64,000 bases of DNA, from NCBI GenBank assembly GCA_903642215.1, contig CAHJWG010000010.1, positions 108,321 through 172,320 of the forward strand, in the 5' to 3' direction. Within the stretch, counting starts at the first letter, position 1; each line of letters starts with the position of its first letter. Of the stretch, positions 1 through 8,024 are shown piece after piece. The translations under genes were made by a program, and so were the position numbers. A model generated the notes under the pieces. The model was not told where the DNA came from. It did no database searches and was given only the letters and a program-made list of their open reading frames with translations. Origin of the DNA: Sphingobacteriaceae bacterium (GTDB taxonomy: Bacteria; Bacteroidota; Bacteroidia; Sphingobacteriales; Sphingobacteriaceae).

Positions 1-121
1 TTACGAATTCGGGATCATCTTTTTAGGAATAGTTGGCCTGGGCATGTTTATCTCCGGTTTCAGCACTTTTCTGGCGGTAAACAAATTTTTACGTTTAAAA
101 CTTTACGATCTTTACAGATAA
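1..121 (+). CDS. ftsX: Cell-division permease FtsX, C-terminal end (partial)
   Basis: The frame starting at base 2 reads into the window and ends at TAA 119-121, giving 39 residues of a membrane protein tail: a hydrophobic segment (FGIIFLGIVGLGMFISGFS) followed by FLAVNKFLRLKLYDLYR. This ending is typical of Bacteroidota FtsX, the membrane partner of FtsE that couples divisome assembly to peptidoglycan hydrolase activation. The call is supported by the next genes, since ftsX-DUF3098-uppP-truB is a recurrent order in this phylum. The 5' part lies outside the window. Confidence 0.75.
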   Translation, partial: YEFGIIFLGIVGLGMFISGFSTFLAVNKFLRLKLYDLYR

Positions 122-125
122 AATA

Positions 126-359
126 ATGGCACTAAAAAACACAGAAACAGAAGTTAAGCCTTCGCATTTTGTATTTAATAAAAGTAATTACCGCTGGATG
201 CTGATTAGTATGGCCGTAGTTGTAATCGGCTTTTTGCTGATGACCGGCGACACTGATATTTACGATTTCCGCAAAATTGTACTGGCACCAATTGTGGTTC
301 TGGCCGGTTTCGGATTAGGTTTTTATGCGATCCTAAAAAAACCTGACCACAAAGCATGA
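126..359 (+). CDS. DUF3098 small membrane protein
   Basis: This 77-residue protein has a short hydrophilic N-terminus containing [11 protein letters not shown] and two predicted membrane helices (about residues 25-39 and 51-70), ending in a lysine-rich cytoplasmic tail. The pattern matches the DUF3098 family found between ftsX and uppP in Bacteroidota. Function is unknown; the location suggests a cell-envelope or division role, which is inference. It begins 4 bases after ftsX stops and its last bases overlap the uppP start by 4 nt (ATGA), so the genes are probably translationally coupled. Confidence 0.8.
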   Translation: MALKNTETEVKPSHFVFNKSNYRWMLISMAVVVIGFLLMTGDTDIYDFRKIVLAPIVVLAGFGLGFYAILKKPDHKA

Positions 360-1147
360 ATCTAATTCACGTTATTATTCTGGCTGTTATCGAAGGTATT
401 ACCGAGTTTTTACCCGTTTCTTCTACAGGCCACATGGTTATTGCCAGTGCTTTTATGGGCATCGGAAAAAACGATTTTGTTAAACTGTTTGAGGTTTGTA
501 TTCAACTTGGTGCTATACTTTCCGTTGTTGTTCTCTACTTCAAACGATTTTTTCGCTCTATTGATTTCTACTTAAAACTGGTTGCAGGTGTAATTCCGGC
601 TGTAATTGTTGGCGTTTTATTTAAAAAGAAAATTGATATTTTGCTCGAAAGTCCGCTTGTGGTAGCCATAATGCTGGTTGTTGGTGGTGTTATTTTGCTT
701 TTTGTAGATGAATGGTTTAACAGGCCAACAGTTGACAAAGAAAAAGAAATTGATTACCCAACCGCGTTTAAAGTAGGTTTATTCCAATGCCTTGCTGTAA
801 TTCCTGGCGTTTCCCGCTCTGCGGCAACAATTGTTGGTGGCATGAGCCAAAAACTTTCCCGTAAGGCAGCAGCCGAATTTTCGTTTTTCCTTGCCGTTCC
901 AACCATGTTTGGTGCTACTGTAAAAGAACTTTGGGATTACCATAAACATCACACACAAATGTTTGATGGCGATCAAATTAAATACCTGCTGATTGGTAAC
1001 ATCATTGCTTTTGTGGTAGCTATGCTTGCCATTAAAACTTTTATTACTTATTTGGAAAAGAAAGGCTTTAAAATGTTTGGCTTCTACCGGATTTTAGCCG
1101 GATTGGTGCTGATTGCCTTGTATTTTACCGGACATTTAGCTGCATAG
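356..1147 (+). CDS. uppP: Undecaprenyl-diphosphatase UppP (BacA family)
   Basis: A 263-residue polytopic membrane protein that dephosphorylates undecaprenyl pyrophosphate to recycle the lipid carrier for peptidoglycan and O-antigen synthesis; overproduction confers bacitracin resistance in other bacteria. Both family signatures are visible: [15 protein letters not shown] at residues 13-27 (the catalytic glutamate and serine region) and [10 protein letters not shown] near residues 149-158, with the arginine that binds phosphate. Length is normal for the family (about 260-275). The start overlaps the DUF3098 stop by 4 nt. It is the third gene of the envelope operon leading into truB. Confidence 0.95.
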   Translation: MNLIHVIILAVIEGITEFLPVSSTGHMVIASAFMGIGKNDFVKLFEVCIQLGAILSVVVLYFKRFFRSIDFYLKLVAGVIPAVIVGVLFKKKIDILLESPLVVAIMLVVGGVILLFVDEWFNRPTVDKEKEIDYPTAFKVGLFQCLAVIPGVSRSAATIVGGMSQKLSRKAAAEFSFFLAVPTMFGATVKELWDYHKHHTQMFDGDQIKYLLIGNIIAFVVAMLAIKTFITYLEKKGFKMFGFYRILAGLVLIALYFTGHLAA

Positions 1148-1158
1148 AAATCAATATT

Positions 1159-1884
1159 TTGCCTGATAAAAACAGCACGTTCAAAAATTTTAATTTCCCC
1201 GAAGGAGAACTTCTTTTAATTAACAAACCTTACAACTGGACGAGTTTTGATGTGGTTGGAAAAATCCGCAATTCGATGAAACCGCTGAAATTAAAAGTTG
1301 GCCACGCCGGAACTTTAGATCCGTTAGCAACCGGTTTACTTATCGTTTGTACCGGAAAACTAACAAAGCAAATCGATACTTTCCAGGCAGAAGAAAAAGA
1401 ATACACCGGCACGATGGTTCTGGGTGCCACAACGCCTTCTTACGATTTGGAAACCGAAGTTGACCAGATTTTCTCCTTGGAAGGAATTTCCGAAGAAAAG
1501 ATAAAAGAAAATACGAAGCAGTTTTTGGGTGAGATTGACCAGTTTCCGCCGGCACATTCTGCCATCAAAATCAACGGCGAACGTTTGTACGAAAAAGCCC
1601 GCCGCGGCGAAACAATAGAACGCCGAAGCCGAAAAGTAACAATTTCTGTTTTTGAAATCACACAGATCGAACTGCCGGAAATCCACTTTCGTGTGGTTTG
1701 CAGCAAAGGCACATACATCCGTTCCTTAATACACGATTTCGGCGCAGCTTTGCAAAACGGTGCATTCCTTTCCAAATTAACCCGAACCCGAAGCGGCAAC
1801 TTCCACCTAAAAGATGCGTACGAAGTGATGGATTTAGTTAATCATATCCGTTCCCAAAAAACGGAAACCACGCCTGTTGGTTAA
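1159..1884 (+). CDS. truB: tRNA pseudouridine(55) synthase TruB
   Basis: TruB converts U55 to pseudouridine in the T-loop of tRNAs. The 241-residue frame has the catalytic motif GHAGTLDPLATGLL, with Asp54 as nucleophile, and KGTYIRSLIHD near residue 187. No ATG precedes the conserved core (LLLINKPYNWTSFDVV), so a TTG start at 1159 is the best choice. The codons after it contain a near copy of the dispersed word (TAAAAACAGCAC, 1167-1178), encoding DKNST at a variable N-terminus. Length fits the short bacterial class lacking an extended PUA domain. An exact word copy also follows the stop (1884-1895). Confidence 0.92.
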   Translation: MPDKNSTFKNFNFPEGELLLINKPYNWTSFDVVGKIRNSMKPLKLKVGHAGTLDPLATGLLIVCTGKLTKQIDTFQAEEKEYTGTMVLGATTPSYDLETEVDQIFSLEGISEEKIKENTKQFLGEIDQFPPAHSAIKINGERLYEKARRGETIERRSRKVTISVFEITQIELPEIHFRVVCSKGTYIRSLIHDFGAALQNGAFLSKLTRTRSGNFHLKDAYEVMDLVNHIRSQKTETTPVG

Positions 1885-1926
1885 TACTTCTTTTATCACC
1901 TAAAAAATTAACCTGTTAAAAACAGC

Positions 1927-2931
1927 ATGCATATTTACCACGACATCCGCGAATTTAAGCCGCTCCAAAATGCAGTAGTTACGATCGGTACGTTTGATGG
2001 TGTGCATTTAGGGCATCGAAAAATAATTTCGCGTTTGCAGGAAGTGGCGCGGCAAACCGGCGGCGAAACGGTAATCCTCACTTTTTTTCCGCATCCGCGG
2101 ATGATTTTGCATCCGGAAGATCAGAATTTAAAACTGATTACCACCATTTCTGAAAAAGCAGATTTGCTGGCCGGTTTAGGCATCGATCATTTGATTATCA
2201 CACCTTTTTCGCGCGATTTTTCTAATCTTTCTGCCGAAGAATATATCCGCGAAATGCTGGTGAATCGCATCGGCACCAAAAAAATTGTGATTGGTTATGA
2301 TCATCGTTTCGGCAAAGATCGTAGCGGCGGATTAGCAGAACTGCAGCAATTTGCGCCGGTTTATGATTATCAGGTCGAAGAAATACCTGAACAGGATGTA
2401 AATGAAGTGGCCGTAAGTTCGAGCCGCATCCGCGTGGCCGTATTAAATGGCGAAGTAAGTTTAGCCAACCAGTTTTTAGGTTATGCTTTTTTTATCACCG
2501 GAAAAGTGATCCGCGGCGACCAGATCGGCCGTACAATTGGTTATCCAACGGCAAACCTTTTCATCGAAGAAAACTATAAATTGATTCCTGCCGACGGGAT
2601 TTATGCGGTGGAAGTTAGAGCGGAGAGGTTAGAGCGGCGAGCGGAAAATCAAAAAGACGACACCATGCTTCCCACTCCTGATTCCGCGCTCCCCGCTCCC
2701 CAAACCCCGCTCCTCGGCATGGCTTACATAGGCCATCGCCCAACTATCAACGGTATGACACGCAATATTGAAGTGAATATTTTTGATTTTAATAGCGATA
2801 TTTATAACCAGACTTTGCAAATGAGTTTTCATGCTTTTATCCGGCACGACGTTAAATTTGCCGGCCTGGAGGAGTTGACCCGGCAGTTGGGCCGCGATAA
2901 AGAAAGCGTTCTTTCGTTTTTTAGCAGATAA
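1927..2931 (+). CDS. ribF: Bifunctional riboflavin kinase / FAD synthetase RibF
   Basis: RibF phosphorylates riboflavin to FMN and adenylates FMN to FAD. The N-terminal nucleotidyltransferase domain shows TIGTFDGVHLGHRKII (residues 20-35). The C-terminal flavokinase domain begins at about residue 188 with VIRGDQIGRTIGYPTANL and contains GHRPTING. The protein is 334 residues, about 25-30 more than usual, because residues 231-263 form an Arg/Glu- then Pro-rich insert in the kinase domain just before GMAYIGHRPTING. The insert resembles an intergenic repeat (see findings). Dispersed-word copies touch both the start codon (1917-1928) and the stop codon (2929-2940). Confidence 0.93.
   Translation: MHIYHDIREFKPLQNAVVTIGTFDGVHLGHRKIISRLQEVARQTGGETVILTFFPHPRMILHPEDQNLKLITTISEKADLLAGLGIDHLIITPFSRDFSNLSAEEYIREMLVNRIGTKKIVIGYDHRFGKDRSGGLAELQQFAPVYDYQVEEIPEQDVNEVAVSSSRIRVAVLNGEVSLANQFLGYAFFITGKVIRGDQIGRTIGYPTANLFIEENYKLIPADGIYAVEVRAERLERRAENQKDDTMLPTPDSALPAPQTPLLGMAYIGHRPTINGMTRNIEVNIFDFNSDIYNQTLQMSFHAFIRHDVKFAGLEELTRQLGRDKESVLSFFSR
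2617..2715 (+). repeat. In-frame repeat-derived insert within ribF
   Basis: This stretch is built from GAGCGG-type words on the left (2617-2645) and complementary CGCTCCCCGCTCC words on the right (2685-2713), so it can fold back on itself. Bases 2689-2713, read on the minus strand, match the intergenic repeat at 10633-10657 at about 20 of 25 positions. Its length (99 nt) is a multiple of three, so ribF stays open. It encodes roughly 33 low-complexity residues absent from typical RibF flavokinase domains. Confidence 0.6.
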
Positions 2932-2956
2932 AAACAGTATCTTCCATTTCTAAATT

Positions 2957-4018
2957 ATGGCTTTGGAAAAACTGGATCTCGATAAACAAGAAAGTGAGTT
3001 TTTGGACGAAACCATTTCGCATTGGGAAAAGCAAGGTTTAATCGAACCCAACCTCGCCCAAAACCTGCGCAATAGTTACGATGTTAAAGGCTTTGATTGG
3101 AAACGGCTGGCACAATATTCTTTTTGGGTAGCTTTATTTTGCGGCTTGATTGCCATCGCTTCGCTGATTATTGATGATAAAGTAATCCGCTGGCTACAGC
3201 AATTGTACAACACACCGGATATTTTAATCAGCTTGTTTTCAGGAGTTTTGGCTGCATTTTTATTCATCAGAGGCAGCAAACTAAAAAAAACTGCCCCGCA
3301 GAAAGTATTTAGTAACGAAGCCATTATTTTCCTGGGCATCCTGTTTACCGCAAACTGCATCGCTTACTTGGGCAAAACTTTTGATAACGGTTCCGGCCAT
3401 TACTCGCTGCTGTTTTTACTGTCGGTTTTTGTGTATGGTTTTATCGCCTACAAACTCAATTCGCACTTAATCTGGCTGTTTGCGCTGATTTCGCTCGGAA
3501 GCTGGTTCGGTACAGAAACCGGCTACCAAACCGATTGGCGGCATTACTTTTTGGGCATGAATTATCCGTTGCGTTTTGTAGTTTTCGGGGCAATATTGGT
3601 GGCCTTTTGTTTTGTGTTGAGGAAAAAACGCTGGCTGGAATACTTCCGGGAATTCACTTACATTATGGGTATGGCTTACCTTTTTTGCTCGTTGTGGCTG
3701 CTTTCCATCTTTGGTAATTTCGGTACGATTAACGATTGGCTGCACGTAAAACAGATCAGCCTTTTTTACTGGGCTATCATTTCCATCGTTGTTTCCATTG
3801 CTTTCGTTCTGTACGGATTGAAAAAGAAAGATGAAGTTGCCCGCGAATTCGGCATCACCTTTTTACTCATCAACGTATACACGCGCTACACCGAATATTT
3901 GTGGGATAACATTAATAAAACCTTATTCTTCGCCATTTTGGGATTATCATTCTGGCTGATCGGACGGAAAGCAGAAAAGATTTGGAACCTGGATAGTTTG
4001 AAAACGAAAACAGAATAA
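2957..4018 (+). CDS. Polytopic membrane protein, DUF2157-like
   Basis: A 353-residue protein with a soluble N-terminus (residues 1-50, including FLDETISHWEKQGLI) and about nine hydrophobic segments from residue 50 to 345. The N-terminal pattern of a short helical domain ending in a leucine-rich region before the membrane core resembles DUF2157 proteins, whose function is unknown. I recognise no catalytic motif. It follows ribF by 25 nt and is probably the last gene of the operon. A dispersed-word copy (4081-4092) lies between its stop and the convergent aquaporin gene. Confidence 0.55.
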   Translation: MALEKLDLDKQESEFLDETISHWEKQGLIEPNLAQNLRNSYDVKGFDWKRLAQYSFWVALFCGLIAIASLIIDDKVIRWLQQLYNTPDILISLFSGVLAAFLFIRGSKLKKTAPQKVFSNEAIIFLGILFTANCIAYLGKTFDNGSGHYSLLFLLSVFVYGFIAYKLNSHLIWLFALISLGSWFGTETGYQTDWRHYFLGMNYPLRFVVFGAILVAFCFVLRKKRWLEYFREFTYIMGMAYLFCSLWLLSIFGNFGTINDWLHVKQISLFYWAIISIVVSIAFVLYGLKKKDEVAREFGITFLLINVYTRYTEYLWDNINKTLFFAILGLSFWLIGRKAEKIWNLDSLKTKTE

Positions 4019-4110
4019 GACAATTTCCATCCGATTTTTAAAATAGTCTAAGCTTTAATTTAGCACCAATTTTATATCGATAAAAGAAGCATTGTAATTA
4101 GAGCCGCAAT

Positions 4111-4905
4111 TTATTTTTCTTCGGAAGGGAAATCAGGAATAGCCATGCTGCCGAAAAGTTTCTCGCTCAAAACAAGTTTTCCTTCGGCATCAACCCCAAG
4201 TGATTTTTGCCAAACTTTAAAAAATTCTGTTGCCAGCAGCATCCCAAAAATAGGTGCTACAAAATAAACCCATAATTCTTTCCATTTCCCGGCAACAAAA
4301 GCACTGGCAAAAGAACGTGCCGGGTTCATACTCATCCCGGAATACGGCAATTCAAAAATCAGAAAAAGCGCAATTAATAAACCTGCAATAACGCCGTTAT
4401 ACTTTTCCAGCTTTTTGGATGTAAGCACAAATAGAGTTGTAGCCACAAAAAGAAAGCTGATAATAAATTCTGCTATAAAACAAGCACCTAAACTGTGCCA
4501 GGGTTTGGGTTTGGTGATGCTGTAATCAATCAGCGAATATTTAAAAAGCTGACCAACAGTCAGTTTTAACAGTAAAACCGCGATAATTGCACCTAAAAAT
4601 TGGGCACCGAAATAAGCCCAAACATCTTTAGAACTAATTTTTTTAATCCGGTAAAACGCATAAGTGAGTATCGGATTGGCATGCGCGCCGGATAATTTAC
4701 CGATAGTTGAAGAGATCGCAAAAATGTAAATCCCCATCAATACGCCCAAAATAACGCTGCGCAAAACAGGGTGCACGGCCAGTTGCGTGTGTGCTACCGG
4801 TGAAGCCGGATGTTCTAAAAATATAGTTGTAAAAGCAGCAAGCAACACAAAACCGGCGATGGCCAAGGCTTCCATCACGTAAAAACTTAACTTAGATTGA
4901 TTCAT
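4111..4905 (-). CDS. MIP-family (aquaporin-like) channel with altered first NPA box
   Basis: The protein has six hydrophobic segments and the two half-helix loops of the aquaporin/glyceroporin superfamily. The second box is canonical (SGMSMNPARSFASAF), but the first reads SGAHANPILT, so NPA is replaced by NPI at the pore constriction. It probably conducts water or a small neutral solute across the inner membrane; selectivity cannot be read with confidence. I chose the ATG at 4905 (MNQSKLSFYVMEALAIAG) over an upstream in-frame ATG at 4986, because the extra 27 residues are hydrophilic and precede the first helix. The gene is convergent with the DUF2157-like gene and divergent from the GT14 gene. 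Confidence 0.8.
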   Translation of the reverse strand: MNQSKLSFYVMEALAIAGFVLLAAFTTIFLEHPASPVAHTQLAVHPVLRSVILGVLMGIYIFAISSTIGKLSGAHANPILTYAFYRIKKISSKDVWAYFGAQFLGAIIAVLLLKLTVGQLFKYSLIDYSITKPKPWHSLGACFIAEFIISFLFVATTLFVLTSKKLEKYNGVIAGLLIALFLIFELPYSGMSMNPARSFASAFVAGKWKELWVYFVAPIFGMLLATEFFKVWQKSLGVDAEGKLVLSEKLFGSMAIPDFPSEEK

Positions 4906-5207
4906 TTTGATTGATTTGGCTTCAACCAAAACGATTGTTCCGCTGATAGAAGTATCTTGCCCCGTATTAGTTTTGTTAGAAACCATTAAAATAATAAGCA
5001 GCGGATAGTTTCGCCTTCACGCTTGTATTTTTAATTTCTTTTTAACAATTTACCATCGCAGATTCTACAATGCTGTAAATCATGTTTGTATCATTTGATT
5101 TTGGTAAAACAGGCTCTGATTTTGAGTTACGAAACCAACTATTTCAAAAATACATGCGTATAAAAATTAATAGTTAATACTAATTTTATTCAAGCCGATT
5201 ATAAAAA

Positions 5208-6119
5208 ATGGAAAAAGCTTACATCATCATGGCCCATAAAAATCCCGGGCAATTATATCGTTTAATAGACAGATTAAACGACGGTGCTTCGGAATTTTTT
5301 ATTCATATCGATAAAACAGCAGCCTTTGCCCCTTTTGAAATTATAAAAGAACTTGGTACAACAATTATTCATTTTGTTGATCGTGCAGATTCTAAATGGG
5401 GCGGTTTTGGCTCTGTACAGGCATCACTAAACGGGTTGAAAGCTGTAAAAAATTCCCAAAAAAAGTTCGACAGGATTTTATTGTTAAGCGGCCAGGATTA
5501 TCCGATCAAGAGCAATCAATACATCGATAATTTTTTTAGCAACTCCCCGCATACTGTTTTTATCGACTATTTCCCGATACCAAATTATTTAAAATGGCCG
5601 GGCAGCGACAACGGCGGCTTGTATCGTGTTTACAAATACTACTTCGGCCTTAAATGGTATCAGCTATTTTGTTCTAAATCATTAAATTTATTATCCACTT
5701 ATATTCCTCTTTTAAAACGAAAAATCCCGAACGAAATGAAACCTTTTGCAGGCTCACAATGGTGGAGCGGTGACGGATATGCGTTGGATTATATTTTGGA
5801 TTATGATGAAAAGCATCCCGAATACCGCGCTTTCCATCAACATACATTTGTACCGGACGAATTATATGTTCAAATGATTGTTGCCAATGCTACAGATGAA
5901 AATTTGGTAAAAAGTATTTTAAACAGCAACAAGCGTTTTATAATTTGGGCAGATGAACATGCTGCCCATCCAAACCTGCTTGGTAAAAACGATTTTGAAG
6001 CGATTTTAAATTCTGATGATTTGTTTGCCAGAAAATTTGACGAAAATACAGATGCAGAAATATTAGATTTGATTGACCGTGAAATTTTATTAACGCAACA
6101 TGAACAAAAAGAAGTATGA
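5208..6119 (+). CDS. GT14-family glycosyltransferase (core-2/I-branching type)
   Basis: A 303-residue protein starting MEKAYIIMAHKNPGQLYRLIDRL, the N-terminus of bacterial GT14 proteins, which transfer N-acetylglucosamine or related sugars in a metal-independent way. Other family features are FFIHIDK (residues 32-38), LLLSGQDYPIK (about 94-104), the GSQWWSGDGYALDYIL region (about 184-199) and the acidic HTFVPDELYVQMI stretch near residue 225. No signal peptide or membrane helix is seen, so it acts in the cytoplasm, presumably on a surface glycan; substrate unknown. It is monocistronic, and its last codons form the left arm of a bidirectional terminator. Confidence 0.85.
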   Translation: MEKAYIIMAHKNPGQLYRLIDRLNDGASEFFIHIDKTAAFAPFEIIKELGTTIIHFVDRADSKWGGFGSVQASLNGLKAVKNSQKKFDRILLLSGQDYPIKSNQYIDNFFSNSPHTVFIDYFPIPNYLKWPGSDNGGLYRVYKYYFGLKWYQLFCSKSLNLLSTYIPLLKRKIPNEMKPFAGSQWWSGDGYALDYILDYDEKHPEYRAFHQHTFVPDELYVQMIVANATDENLVKSILNSNKRFIIWADEHAAHPNLLGKNDFEAILNSDDLFARKFDENTDAEILDLIDREILLTQHEQKEV

Positions 6120-6148
6120 AGTTTTTTTAAAACTTCATACTTCTTTTA
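6106..6148. terminator. Bidirectional terminator containing two dispersed-word copies
   Basis: The arm at 6106-6124 (AAAAGAAGTATGAAGTTTT) pairs perfectly with 6128-6146 (its complement) around a 3-nt TTT loop, with A and T tracts at the two ends. It sits between the convergent GT14 and mqo genes, so it can stop transcription from either side. Each arm carries the dispersed word: TTCTTTTA-type at 6137-6148 exactly, and an AAAAAGAAGTAT near match on the other arm. The left arm includes the last codons and stop of the GT14 gene. Confidence 0.85.
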
Positions 6149-6172
6149 TGCCTAAAAAATTGTTGTGTTAAC

Positions 6173-7684
6173 TTAAACTGTTTGCGGCACGGTTAAGCCC
6201 AAAATCTTGCTTGTTTCTGCCCTTAATTTTATGGCAAGTTCTGCCTCTTTTCCTAAAGCTTTACCGTACGACGGAATCATTTCCTTCATTTTATTTTGCC
6301 ATTCGGGCGTGTTGATTTTACTTTTGAAACATCTGCTTAACAAATCAAGCATGATTGAAACCGCAGTAGATGCGCCCGGCGATGCGCCCAGCAAAGCAGC
6401 AATACTACCGTCGGCGGCACTAACTACTTCCGTTCCGAATTCTAAAACGCCGCCTTTTACCGGATCATTTTTAATAACCTGTACACGCTGACCGGCCAAT
6501 TCCAGTTCCCAGTCTTCCATTTTTGCCGTTGGTAAATATTCCTTCAAAGCATTTAAACGATCTTGCGGAGATTGCTTCACCTGATCAATCAAATATTTGG
6601 TTAGCGGGATATTTTTAATTCCGGCAGCCATCATCGGTAAAATATTGGTGGCTTTGATAGATAAAGGCAAATCCAGATAAGAACCGCTTTTGAGAAATTT
6701 AGTGGAGAAACCGGCATACGGGCCAAAAAGCAGCTCGCGTTTGCCTTCAATCATACGCGTATCCAAATGCGGGACAGACATCGGCGGCGAACCAACCGAA
6801 GCCTTGCCGTAAACTTTTGCCTGATGGCGTTTAATTACTTCTGGGTTTACGCATTTGAGCCATTGCCCGCTCACTGGGAAACCGCCAAAACCTTTCCCTT
6901 CGGGGATGTTTGATTTTTCCAGCAAAGGCAAAGAACCGCCGCCGGCACCGATAAATACAAATTTGGCATTTACTTTTCTGTTATCTCCGGTTGCAAGGTT
7001 TTTTACTTTCAATGTCCACGAACCATCTTTATTTTTATCTAAAGAACGGATTTCGTGTTCAAACTCTAAGTCAACCCCGTTCATGGTTTTCAGCTGGTTA
7101 AACATCGCTTTGGTTAACGCGCCAAAATTTACATCGGTACCAATTTCCATGCGTGTGGCAGCAACTTTTTCGTTCGGGTCGCGGCCGTCCATCACCAGCG
7201 GCATCCATTCTGTCAACTGTTTTTTGTCATCAGAATAAGCCATCTCCCGGAACAAATGATTTTTTTTGAGTGCTTCGTATCTTTTGCGCAGATATTCTAC
7301 ATTTTTTTCGCCCCAAACAAAACTCATATGCGGGATGCTTTTGATAAAACTGGGCGGATCAGATAAAAAACCCTGCTGCACCAAAAAGCTCCAGAACTGC
7401 TTAGATTCCTCAAAAGACTCGGCAATTTTTACCGCTTTGTAAGTTTCAACCGAACCGTCCGGCAACTCCGGCGTATAATTGAGTTCGCAAAAAGCAGAAT
7501 GGCCGGTTCCGGCATTGTTCCACGCATCAGAACTTTCGGCCGCGGCACCATCCAACCGTTCAAAAATCTGTATAGTTAAATTTGGCTCCAGTTCTTTCAG
7601 CATTACGCCAAGCGTGGCGCTCATAATACCGGCACCAATTAAAATTACATCCGTATTTGCAGAAGTATTTTCAGAATTATTCAT
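6173..7684 (-). CDS. mqo: Malate:quinone oxidoreductase
   Basis: Mqo is a membrane-associated FAD enzyme that oxidises malate to oxaloacetate and passes electrons to the quinone pool, replacing NAD-dependent malate dehydrogenase. The N-terminus has the Rossmann FAD-binding motif VILIGAGIMSATLG, followed by WNNAGTGHSAFCELNYTP, and the C-terminal half has ASPGASTAVSIMLDLL, all characteristic of Mqo. I start at ATG 7684 (MNNSENTSANTD, 503 residues); the frame stays open to a TTG at 7717 that adds 11 unconserved residues. Length agrees with the family (about 490-510). The gene contains no copy of the dispersed word. Confidence 0.95.
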   Translation of the reverse strand: MNNSENTSANTDVILIGAGIMSATLGVMLKELEPNLTIQIFERLDGAAAESSDAWNNAGTGHSAFCELNYTPELPDGSVETYKAVKIAESFEESKQFWSFLVQQGFLSDPPSFIKSIPHMSFVWGEKNVEYLRKRYEALKKNHLFREMAYSDDKKQLTEWMPLVMDGRDPNEKVAATRMEIGTDVNFGALTKAMFNQLKTMNGVDLEFEHEIRSLDKNKDGSWTLKVKNLATGDNRKVNAKFVFIGAGGGSLPLLEKSNIPEGKGFGGFPVSGQWLKCVNPEVIKRHQAKVYGKASVGSPPMSVPHLDTRMIEGKRELLFGPYAGFSTKFLKSGSYLDLPLSIKATNILPMMAAGIKNIPLTKYLIDQVKQSPQDRLNALKEYLPTAKMEDWELELAGQRVQVIKNDPVKGGVLEFGTEVVSAADGSIAALLGASPGASTAVSIMLDLLSRCFKSKINTPEWQNKMKEMIPSYGKALGKEAELAIKLRAETSKILGLTVPQTV

Positions 7685-8018
7685 CGTATTTATTGAAGAC
7701 AGTAAAGATACGTTCAAAATTTAAAAGCAACGGATTGAAAAATAGCCGGACCGAATTTGATCTGTAAATGACAAGCGCATTTTTATCCTTGTTTCAACCT
7801 CAACAAAATTTAGTCTGATTTGATTTCAAAGTAGTTTTTGCATGCAGCTACTGTTTTTATGCAACAAAATTTTAGGTCGATAAACAAAGCATGCTGCTTT
7901 TTTCCAAAACCTACTATTCCGGCTTTTAGTATTTGTGATGATCGTTTTTAACATCATAATTACATAAATCTTAAACCGGATTATGTAAAACGAGGTGTGC
8001 AGCTTTAGATAATTTTGT
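7685..8018. other. Intergenic region, divergent promoters
   Basis: This 334-nt AT-rich spacer separates the divergently transcribed mqo and Met-rich barrel genes, so it must hold both promoters. On the minus strand TATCTTTA near 7700 is a near match to the -7 box for mqo. On the plus strand TAATTTTG at 8010-8017 serves the next gene. A one-mismatch dispersed-word copy (CTACTGTTTTTA, 7849-7860) and a weaker relative (7879-7892) are the only other structures seen. Confidence 0.5.
8010..8017 (+). promoter_or_regulatory. Promoter -7 box (TAATTTTG) deciding a start codon
   Basis: TAATTTTG matches the Bacteroidota -7 consensus TAnnTTTG. Transcription would start only a few bases downstream, at about 8020, so the upstream ATG at 8019 is too close to be used and the ATG at 8025 is favoured. 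No clear TTTG is seen at -33. Confidence 0.5.
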
Positions 8019-8024
8019 ATGGCT

